Source: Enoplolaimus lenunculus (taxonomy: Eukaryota > Nematoda > Enoplea > Enoplida > Thoracostomopsidae). Taken from it: a stretch of DNA of 64,000 nucleotides. Below are positions 55,957-64,000 of this stretch, one piece after another. A program made the position numbers and the translations under genes. A model generated the notes under the pieces. That model did not search any database and was not told the origin of the DNA. It saw nothing but the letters and a program-made list of their open reading frames with translations. The stretch spans positions 33,466 through 97,465 of the forward strand of contig JASANG010001480.1 of NCBI GenBank assembly GCA_030248215.1. The letters run 5' to 3'. Numbering within the stretch: position 1 is the stretch's first letter; the number at the start of each line of letters is the position of its first letter.

Positions 55957-58801
55957 CTATGAAAACAACGAAAACACGCAAATATCACTAAACCTAAAGC
56001 CTAAGCTTAAGTTTAAGCCTAAGGCAATCCAATGTGAATGAGACGCTGTTTTGGAAAGATCTAAACATTTAAGCATTTGCCAATTGACACTGGAGCTTAG
56101 AATACTGTCGATGGCACTTGTATATACAGTTCACAAAAATGGTTTAGGTTAGGTTCAGGTTTAGCAAATATTCTGGTCAAGCCTAAGCTTGCCTAAGCCT
56201 GATGGCGAGCGTAAGACTTTGCCTCAGACGTAGAATAAACGTGACGCAATGCGTCGTTGGTTTGATGCCATTTTATAAAAATACTCAACGCCGGCGTCCA
56301 GATAGCGAAAAAAACTGCTAACACAGGACATCACAGATATCAAGCGAATTTGCGTTAATTTTATATTTTAAAGTTAATACACAAAGTTGAAAATTATATC
56401 TTATTTACGAAATTTTTCATCAAAAATTCGCTGGCCATCTGCCCCATTTTGTATCGGGTTTAAAAACTTTTCTGGCAAAATGTCATAAAATATTTATGTT
56501 TTAATTAAAATTAACTGGTCGAATGTGTGGGAATACATCTTTCATGGCACAGCAGTCAAAAAGTATATACCCAGGGGGGTTGTCTGCTTTGTTGCCCTCC
56601 CTTGAAAATAAGCTTTTGTACACCACTTTGCTCACATTAAAGGTTAAGTGGGATAACTTCATTTATATGTAAACAAACGTTAACAGCAGGGTTTCATCGG
56701 AATTCCGATTCCGGCTAAAATGCCGGCAAAATTTGACTTCCGATTCCGATTCCGGCTGACTGCTGTTTCGATGCCGGAATTCTGATTTTTCAGTTATGAG
56801 TTTTTAAGATGATTGAACTTAGATTTTGCGTGTTTTGGTTTGTTTCGTTCATTTGCAATTATTCTGTTGGTTTTTTCTTAGTAAATATTCCGAGTTGGTA
56901 CGTGTATTCCGTCAGCTATATAAACAATTTTTACTGAAACTGTGAACAGTAACGGGAACATGCATACTGCAAGAAAAGTTAGAAGTCATACACTTTTAAG
57001 TTTTTAATAGAATTACTAAACCTTGATTCCGATTCCGATTCCGCTTCCGACAGAAAAATTTGATTCCGATTCCGATTCTGATTCCGACAAAATCTAGTTC
57101 CGGTTGGAATCCTGGTTAATGGCCAGCGTTAGGGTGGCGTTAGAGTTTTGATGGCGTCCGGCACCGTCTGTCAGTTGTACGGCGTCGTCGGTCACCCGCA
57201 TGGTGCCACGTCCTAAAGCGCACGGTGACGGAGGGCGCCGGACGCCATGAACATTGTAAAACAGTATTGCACAACCTTTAGGCTTTAGGTATATTTAAGC
57301 ATTTGCCTAAAAGCATCAATGTTGGAGGAATGTGTGCAAAAGCTTGTAACACTTAGGGCTGCGCTATACTCGCACGGCGCCTCCGAACGCCGCTTTACGC
57401 CGCTTCGTGGCGTTGTGCGCACAGCGGCATGCGACAGCGTCCGGCCCAGTAAATTATAGCGCAACCGGCAATGTTACTTTAAGCGGCTTAACAGTAGATT
57501 AAGCGGATTCCTAAGCCTAAACCTAAACGTTGCAAAAATGTGTTCCTAAGCCTAAGCCCAAGCAAAAAATGTATTCTAGAATCGAAACCTACTCTTTTAC
57601 GGACCCATCAGAAACCTGAACGCCCCTTAAAGTAGCATGTGCCGCGCAACCCTCACAGTCCCACTTATAAGCGGTACTTTAATCAACGCGTTCCGCTGTC
57701 GCAGCTTTTTTTGGGGGTCTCGTCGACAACCGTCAGTCGGGGGGTTACTGGCCACGGCATTTTGAACACAAACTCAATGTTTACCTGGCACCAGCCTCTT
57801 TTCTAATCAGGTTGTAGTGTTTTTTCATCGACTTTTCAATTACTTTAAATATTTTAATGATCGCTTTGTCGTAATTATCGCTCACCTTTTCAGTATGAAA
57901 TGCCAACGGACTAAAAACAGCAACAACAACTGTTGTACATAGAAAGATTTGTGAACTAAATCTAAAAGCGCAAGCCTATGTGCGAATCTATTAATCTAAA
58001 AGCCTAACCGAAGCCCTTTAGGCGTAGCTTAAATTAAAAACTATAGCCATAAGTTTATTAGGCCTCTAAGACTAAACAACTCTAAGGATATCGCTATAGT
58101 TTTGATGACGTCAGGCGCTATCCGTCACCCGTACGGCGCCGTCCATCAGCAATACGACGCCGTCCGGCGCTGTCCGCAATCCGCACGGTGCGGTATCGAT
58201 AGCGACTAAATTTACGTACCATACCGTATGCTGACGGACGACGCCGTGCGACAAGTATACAGAAACCCTTGGTCTAAAAAACACGAGGCGTTAAGTCTTT
58301 GCCTAAATCCTAGACTAAGCATCAATTCTAAGCCTAAAATCAAGCATGAGCCACTGAGCACTAAGCCTGTATTCTCAAATATGTGTAACAGCTATCACCA
58401 GTTGGCGATATGTCTTGTAACTTTCGAACCAGTGAATGTTGAGGCTTCAGTAAGTATATTTTTCGCACGTCATTTGTTCTACTCGTGTGCTAATTTTGAG
58501 TTCAACAACTGCAATAGTTAGTGAGTTTGAAAATCTATTACTAACTGACAACAGTTACTATACACATTTGAGAATATGGACCATTAAGCAAAACTTAAAC
58601 CTAAACATAATTGCAATCCTAAAATGATTAAAAAATTAAACATTTTGCCAAAACTTACTGCGACGCAGCGGTCATGGGCGGAAAGGCAGCTTCAAAAAAC
58701 TTGGTCATATCGCCAAAACTGGCTTGGAATAAAATTGTCAAACATACGAAAGATAATATAACCTGATGGGTTGCGGTTATTCCAAACATTCGGCGAACCA
58801 T
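55845..58801 (-). CDS. Unrecognised small secreted protein gene (three in-phase exons)
   Basis: Three exons on the minus strand (58659-58801, 57785-57910, 55845-55956) join in phases 2 and 2 and leave phase 0 at the end. The product starts MVRRMFGITATHQ, then has a hydrophobic signal peptide (VILSFVCLTILFQASFG) with likely cleavage before DMTK. The mature part is largely helix-forming and charged: YDKAIIKIFKVIEKSMKK, NLIRKEAGA, REVSRFQRLAVECL, LYWLMDWLQYCGKQ, with two cysteines. All splice sites are GT-AG with pyrimidine-rich or AT-rich acceptors. I do not recognise the family; a secreted helical polypeptide is inference. The last exon is uncertain; 55038-55085 would fit the phase and give 142 residues. 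The MITE insertions B3 and B4 flank its exons. Confidence 0.6.
56687..57115. mobile_element. CCGATT-type family L relative
   Basis: CAGGGTTTCATCGGAATTCC to CGGTTGGAATCCTGG, with ATTCCGATTCCG hexamers near both ends. Flanks GTTAACAG and GTTAATGG (6 of 8). A related patch lies at 46150-46225. Confidence 0.65.
57125..57250. mobile_element. GC-rich repeat family K, copy 1
   Basis: GGTGGCGTTAGAGTTTTGATG and GACGGAGGGCGCCGGACGCC; inverted GGCGTCCGGC motifs. Related copies at 36216 and 58090. Confidence 0.6.
57358..57466. mobile_element. GC-rich MITE family J, copy 3, hit by B4
   Basis: GGCTGCGCTATACTCGCAC to AAATTATAGCGCAACC. B4 is inserted at its right end and duplicates GCGCAACC (repeated at 57644-57651). 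Confidence 0.82.
57467..57643 (-). mobile_element. MITE family B, copy B4 nested in a J element end
   Basis: Exact 8-bp duplication GCGCAACC, which is the terminal sequence of the GC-rich J element at 57358-57466. So B4 jumped into the very end of J. Confidence 0.93.
57785..57910 (-). CDS. Secreted protein exon 2
   Basis: 1 nt, 41 codons, 2 nt. Acceptor gctgttttttag-like (ttttag), donor AG|gtaaac. Encodes PLAFHTEKVSDNYDK and the helix IIKIFKVIEKSMKKHY, ending RKEAGA. The split codon joining exon 1 is His. Confidence 0.6.
58090..58260. mobile_element. GC-rich repeat family K, copy 2
   Basis: TATCGCTATAGTTTTGATGA start and GGTATCGATAGCGAC; many CGGCGCCGTCC motifs. Confidence 0.6.
58659..58801 (-). 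CDS. Secreted protein exon 1 (signal peptide)
   Basis: 47 codons plus 2 nt from ATG at 58801. Charged start MVRR, hydrophobic core, then SFGDMTKFFEAAFPPMTAAS. Donor CA|gtaagt is a strong match to consensus. Confidence 0.6.
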
Positions 58802-59039
58802 TTTTTAAAATATTAAAAATAAATATAATATACATATGTATGCTACATATTACTAATAAATAAAAAAGATATGAATGATAAACAAAAACAAAAGCAACCA
58901 CAGATTTGAGCGAAATCCACTTTAACTCCTGCTCGCATTTGAGCAGTTTGGAGCAAGCGTCGCCAGTATGCGGTGTAACACAATGAACAGTGTTTAACAA
59001 TTATTACGCATATGAGAAGTACAAATCTATGCAAGGCAA

Positions 59040-59130
59040 AAGAGTTCACCGCGTTCGAGCGTCAAGCCCTTTTGGCTGGGTGGTGATGGTAAACGTTTCC
59101 AACTTAACAATTAGGCGTTCAAGCTAAACT
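59040..59130 (+). mobile_element. SINE family G-related fragment
   Basis: GCGTCAAGCCCTTTTGGCTGG and GTGGTGATGGTAAACG; box B worn. Confidence 0.55.
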
Positions 59131-59331
59131 TGAAGTATTGAGGAAATTTATATCAGGAACAGGGGCCTACACAGGGGGTGAGATAGAGGACATATAATTT
59201 TATTTTTATTAATTTCTAAAGACAAAAAATAGATCTTTTTACAGGATTAAGACCAACCTGAGACCCAGAGGTCAGCAATGTTTTTTAAAATTAGGTCTTT
59301 CCAAAATGAAATCACGGTTTCGACGCTGGTA

Positions 59332-59580
59332 CACTGTAAATTCCAATGAGTTAATTAATCGATTCAGACAGAAAGTCAGTGATTTCTTAGTTAATAACAG
59401 TAAACTTTAATTCACTCCGAGTTATACAAATTCTCACTGTGAGTTGAGTTGACTACGGGTGAGATGATTAAATAAATCAGAATGAGTTGAATCAACTCAG
59501 AATTGTGAGTTCTGGCAGTCCTAACTTAGACTGAGTGATTCAACTCATTCTGAGTTAACAACTCATTTAAATTTACAGTG
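59332..59580. mobile_element. Palindromic MITE family D, copy 2
   Basis: Same ends and interior as copy 1, about 249 bp. Confidence 0.88.
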
Positions 59581-60117
59581 AAGCAAGCGTTCATTTTGGC
59601 AGATATTTTCAAATATGAATGCTGGTTGCTGGTGCTTCACCGAAACATTATTTTTTCTGCGTTTTTCCAGTATTTTCAAAATTAAGTTACATATATTTGT
59701 ACTCACCCCAACAACGTTTGCTTAAAAAATTTGTTTTGCGTCAAATTTTTGCATATTTCAGCTTCTCACAACCTCCGACGATCATTCTACGCTACAAATA
59801 TTGAGTTCAACAGTACATTTTTGCCACAAAACACACAAAGTAGCGTCGTGTCAAAAAATACATTTCGGAACAAATCTGCTAAAGTATATATAAAAATACT
59901 ACATTGTACTTTTAAACCAGATTACGAACAACTTACACAATATTGTTGTTAAAATTCAACAAATCGAGTATATATCAGTTTAATTCAACGAAAACATTAA
60001 TCCTATTTGAATACGACAAAAATGTTCAATTATTTATTCCAAGTTTCACTCTGGTTGTTCCAAAATACAGCGTCAAATGTCGAAACGTGAACTGAAGCGA
60101 AACAAAAAACTTAAAAA

Positions 60118-60138
60118 AACAGCAGCAACAACAACAGC

Positions 60139-60189
<51 letters not shown>

Positions 60190-60252
60190 AACAACAACAC
60201 CACCACCAACAACAACAGCAGCAACAACAACAACAATAACAACAATAACAAA
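60118..60252 (+). repeat. AAC triplet microsatellite before the LINE
   Basis: Mostly AAC/CAA units with occasional interruptions. Open reading frames across it on both strands are poly-Thr, poly-Gln, poly-Val or poly-Cys and are not genes. Confidence 0.95.
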
Positions 60253-60788
60253 ACAAGACAAGTAGCGGCGGAAGAATAATTTCAAGGACAATCAGTACTA
60301 CACCGCCTGAAGCGGTACTGTTAGAAGCAGCGCTACCGAAGCTGGAAACGAGGTTTAGCGTTAAAGCACCCATAATAGCTAATACGTGGTGCAATTTGCC
60401 AGATTTTTATCCAAGAAAGGAAACGGCGAATAGGCAAGCAAACCATAGGTTGAAGCGTAATAGCTGGAGAGCCATGTATGTACCGAGGATCAAAGAGTGG
60501 ATCGAGAGCAACAGGGTCGTAGTGGAAGAGGAAATGAATGCGATACCACCTTGGGATAAGCGACCGGTTAAAAACGTGATGGAAACGGAAGTATCGAAGA
60601 GAATGTCAGAAGAGGAACAACTGAAGGCGGCAATGAAGTGCAAGCGTATACTTGAGGGGAACGATCTAGTGATATATACAGATGGGTCAGCGGTAGATGG
60701 CAGCAGCGACGGAGGGGCGGGAGTAGTGGTAATGAAAGGGAACGAGATTTATAAAGGAATGGAGCAGTGCAGTAGGTCGATGGTGTAG
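60249..60788 (+). pseudogene. LINE ORF2 piece 1 (pre-RNase H and first RNase H strand)
   Basis: Open from 60249 after the microsatellite to TAG at 60788. Includes LPDFYPRKETANRQ and the RNase H start LVIYTDGSAVDGSSDGGAGV, with the first catalytic Asp. The frame then changes: the RNase H continues one frame over from about 60780, so one small indel separates the pieces. Confidence 0.8.
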
Positions 60789-61479
60789 TTCGTTCAAGGC
60801 GGAGGCTGTGGCGATGCTGGAGGCGGTCAAATGGCTGCGGACACAAACTGGGTGGTATAAGGCAGCAATAATGACGGACACTAAAGCGTTGACAGAATCA
60901 ATGAAAGGTGGGGGGAGAGTAAAGCAGGTACGAGAGATTTGCTGGATAATAGGGGAGTTAGAAGATGAAGGAAAAAGGGTGATGGTGGCATGGATACCGG
61001 GGCATTGTAGAATGAGGGGAAATGATCCGGCTGACTTGAAGGCGAAGGAGTGCACAAGAATGATACAGGAATGGTCAGTAGTTGACAGGAAAACAGCGGA
61101 AGCAGTGATCAAAAGGTGGGTTAGTAAGGAAATAGAACGAGACATTAAACATCAACGATTAAAGGCGACATATGGGTCGAAGATGAGATCGAAGTTGGAA
61201 GAGAGGCTGACGGTGGAGGAAAAGACGAATTTGGCAAGGTTCCGTACTGGGCATCATCCGAAATTGAGAAGGTGGCTATGTATGGTGGGACTACACGACT
61301 CTGAAATGTGCCGGTTTTGTAATATAGCAGTAGAGGATAATGTACACTTGTGGGTGGAATGTTCAGCATTTGACAGTACTAGGATTAAAACAGGAGCGGG
61401 GAAGGATATTAGTGAACTGTCGTATATAAATGGGGGTATTGTCACGCTGCTAAGCAAAATACTTAGGCGCGTGAGTTGA
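60784..61479 (+). pseudogene. LINE ORF2 piece 2 (RNase H core and Cys/His motif)
   Basis: CSSFKAEAVAMLEAVKWL carries the catalytic Glu, IMTDTKAL the second Asp, and AWIPGHCRMRGNDPADLKAK the last conserved motif. A C-terminal CRFCNIAVEDNVHLWVEC has the CxxC...HxxxxC pattern common after RNase H in LINEs. Ends at TGA 61479 just before the CAA tail. Confidence 0.85.
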
Positions 61480-61575
61480 TACAACAACAACAACAATAGC
61501 AACAACAACAACAACAACAACAACAAAAAACGACAATAACAACAACAACAATAATAACAATAATAATAATAATAT
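61480..61575 (+). repeat. CAA/AAC then AAT microsatellite after the LINE
   Basis: Begins a few bases after the LINE stop codon and changes from AAC to AAT units. Probably derived from the LINE 3' tail. Confidence 0.9.
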
Positions 61576-61764
61576 TAATATAACCGGTTCACAGGTTATA
61601 TCAACATACAAGTGTTCGAATGCCACGTGACACAATCAGATATATTGATGATTATCATAAATGATATTCCAAATGAACAGCATATATCACATGATATTCA
61701 GTAAGGCGGATTTGGAGTACCATATGATATTCCATTGTGTAGTTTAAGACGTATCATAAGACGA

Positions 61765-61890
61765 TCCGCCAAAATTTGAACTTGCCCCAATATTTTAATT
61801 TCTCGCCAAAATTTGAATTTTCCCGCCAAAACTGTAACTTTCCCGCCAAATTTTAAATTTTTCTGCCAAAATTTAAATTTCCCATTTTAT
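61765..61890 (+). repeat. Degenerate CGCCAAAATTTGAA tandem repeat
   Basis: Five units of about 27 bp with the motif CCGCCAAAATTTGAATTT. A similar patch lies at 38335-38410. Confidence 0.75.
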
Positions 61891-62467
61891 TATTAGCATT
61901 GTTATTTACATTGTCTCGTAATATTATATGATACTAATGGCACATGTCAGTTAGTATCATATGATATTAGGCGTGCGCAAATCCAGTTATGCAGCTCACT
62001 CAGCACACATTTTTAAAATGATCATATGACATTGACATACAATGTAGGGAATATCATATGAAATTCAAAGACAAAACGTGACCGATATGTAATGTTAGCA
62101 GACAACCACTTTTTTGAAATATCATATTGTGTTATATCGCAGAAAGAATGTTACCCAATATATAGAACGTGACTACACGTGGCCCATCTGCAACAATATT
62201 TCTTTTAGGAAGCTTTCCAAGATTTGAATTCCATATAAAAACGTGCTTCTGTACTTCTAAGTAAAAAATTCTGAAGATAGAAGATTGTTGTTTACTTTTT
62301 CTCTGTGTTGTTATTCTATAAGCCGAAGCTTATTTGCTTTATGTATATATTTTAGTAGTTTGTATACAGTCCTAAACAGGCATCCATTTGGTACGCGCAT
62401 TTTCCTCTGCGGATGGTGGATCCCGGGTTCCACCATTCTTACCAGACCCGCACAGGCTAAAAATTTT

Positions 62468-62643
62468 GGCCCAAAGTAAAGGCATATTACTAAGCCTATG
62501 CCTAAGCCTAAACCTAAGTGTAAGAATGAGCATATTCCTACGTCTAAGCCTAAGCCAAGCACAAAAATTAGTCTAAAGCTTAAGCTTACTATTTTCTATT
62601 CCCGCAGAAAAACGTTCCGCCCGTGATCTTTTTTACATGAGCC
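62468..62643 (-). mobile_element. MITE family A, copy A11 (reverse orientation)
   Basis: GGCCCAAAGTAAAGGC start; TTTTTTACATGAGCC end. Flanks AAAATTTT and AAAATTTG (7 of 8). Confidence 0.85.
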
Positions 62644-63665
62644 AAAATTTGAAAACTTAAAAGTCAAAGATCGACTCATGTCATACATTTTGGAACCCAG
62701 CCATTATATGCTCAATCAAACGCTAAACCACCGACGCTTAATAGACAACTACGAAGCGTTTGACGTGATGGTCAACTGAGGACGGCTTAGATTTTAGGGT
62801 AGAATTTTAGAAATTTCCAGTCTTAAACGATGAAACGAACCAATTGTAATTATCACCCAATCAATCATTCGGGTTTATGCAACCACCACAAGCATTTTAG
62901 CGACAATGTGGACAACATTTTGTAGCCTTGAAATATGTAACAGAATTACGGAAACTCTGTTATACAGAGCAAGTTGCCGTATGGAATCATGCGGGTCAAG
63001 TTTATCCAAGGAACATTTTGACGTAGTTGGGGTTTTCCGTAAAACTACGGTAATTTTTTGGCATTATGTATTACCGTAAGTCGGCTGCTAGCGGTTTTGA
63101 AGTGCTTACACTTTTATTGCGACTATCACTTTCTGAAAATCATGTCTCTAGACAGCCATATTTTAGTTTATAAATGCAGAGTCCATTTCAATGCCATCTA
63201 TTGCAGGTATTAAATTATGTAAGAATATCAAGGGGCGTATGCTAATCACGGGAGCCTGCCCATTGGCAGACAGGCCGTCTGGGGGCACTTGGCGACTTAG
63301 ACGATTACGCATAAGCTTTGTCGTAGGCTTACACTTTACGTACTGCTTATTCACGGATCAATCAATTCGGTTACTCAATAATTGAACTCAGAACTTTAAC
63401 TGATACTACCGTAATTTGTCAACACTATTTATGTTTCCGCAATTTTACTGTTCAACTCATAAAAGAGCAGGTTGACCCAGCTGAACAAAATGTCATTAAT
63501 AGCAGTTAAACTTGTTGGGATATTAACATAAAGTCTTGAAAAAACATTCGAATTAACGGATAGAACATAACAGGACTCGCGCGTTTAGTAATGGAGACAA
63601 TATTTTCGCATTCCAAGCCCAGAACCCGACTCGTTGAACTCGAGACGACTCGTGCTAATTTTTCG

Positions 63666-63918
63666 CACTGTAACTTTCAGTGAGTTGATTTTAATTCATA
63701 ATGAGTTGAGTCACTCAGTCTGAGGGTTAGGACTATCAGAACTCAGAATTTTGAGTTGATTCAATTCATTCGGAGTTAATTAATCAACTCACCCAGAATC
63801 AACTCAACTCACAGTGAAAATAAACTCAACTCAGAGTGAATTAATGTTTACTAATATTAATTCACAAATAACCAACTCGCTGGCTGAATTGATTAATCAA
63901 CTCATTGAAGTCTACAGC
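63666..63918. mobile_element. Palindromic MITE family D, copy 3 (opposite orientation)
   Basis: CACTGTAACTTTCAGTGAG start; the off-centre GTTAGGAC motif shows that it is reversed relative to copies 1 and 2. Confidence 0.85.
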
Positions 63919-64000
63919 GCAAAACTACATTTTCCGTGCCGAGATTTAAATGTCACAACAGTAACTTTGTAATCTTTAACCTCGAATGTTTAAAACTTAA

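Larger units (their letters stand above)
60249..61565 (+). mobile_element. LINE 3' fragment with RNase H and AAC-type tail
   Basis: 5'-truncated non-LTR retrotransposon of an RNase H-bearing group (I/R1/LOA/Tad-like). It keeps the C-terminal end of ORF2 and a tail of CAA/AAC triplets that grades into AAT. It sits directly after another AAC run (60118-60248). The reverse transcriptase and endonuclease are absent. The exact clade cannot be set from this part. Confidence 0.85.
61580..64000. other. Right-hand non-coding stretch
   Basis: Contains the CGCCAAAATTT repeat, several ATATCATATGATATT-type palindromic bits (61650-62060), A11 and palindromic D copy 3. No gene seen. Confidence 0.6.

Overview
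The window is animal nuclear DNA: AT-rich, gene-poor and crowded with short non-autonomous transposons. Two conserved bilaterian genes can be read exon by exon with GT-AG introns. They keep old exon lengths shared with vertebrate homologues (24- and 33-nt PCBP exons; 45- and 110-nt receptor exons), so this is an intron-rich invertebrate. The species is not identifiable from what I see. The TTAGGC unit that fills many repeats is the nematode telomere unit, but here it sits inside transposons, so it is not used to place the organism.

Layout. 1-8808 (minus strand): a poly(C)-binding protein (PCBP, hnRNP E) gene with seven coding exons for KH1, KH2 and a Gln/Ala-rich linker; the KH3 part is not found and presumably lies off the left edge. 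8809-19007: repeats, with no gene I can support. 19008-28870 (minus): a complete or nearly complete Cys-loop receptor gene of the nicotinic type in eight exons, from the ligand-binding domain to M4 and a stop codon; only the signal-peptide exon is missing. It has an unusual M2 pore sequence and a very long M3-M4 loop. About 29000-55000: repeats plus a few coding-like islands. 55038-58801 (minus): a small, unrecognised secreted-protein gene whose exons are too short for a simple ORF scan; three exons join in phase behind a signal peptide. 60249-61565 (plus): the 3' end of a LINE with RNase H, between two AAC-type microsatellites.

The repeats are the most striking content. At least two related MITE families (called A and B here) have GGCC...GGCC ends and 8-bp target duplications, as in hAT elements, and carry internal arrays of TTAGGC whose length varies from a few units to about 50. 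Other families include palindromic CACTG...CAGTG elements (C, D), a TTAA-flanked element (F), GC-rich elements (J, K), CCGG-rich CAGGG-ended elements (L), GCGGATCC-ended elements (O), tRNA-derived SINEs (G, H), and several micro- and minisatellites. Family letters are local labels, not database names.

The three genes do not form an operon or an obvious functional unit. All lie on the minus strand. MITEs sit within a few tens of bases of splice sites in the receptor gene.
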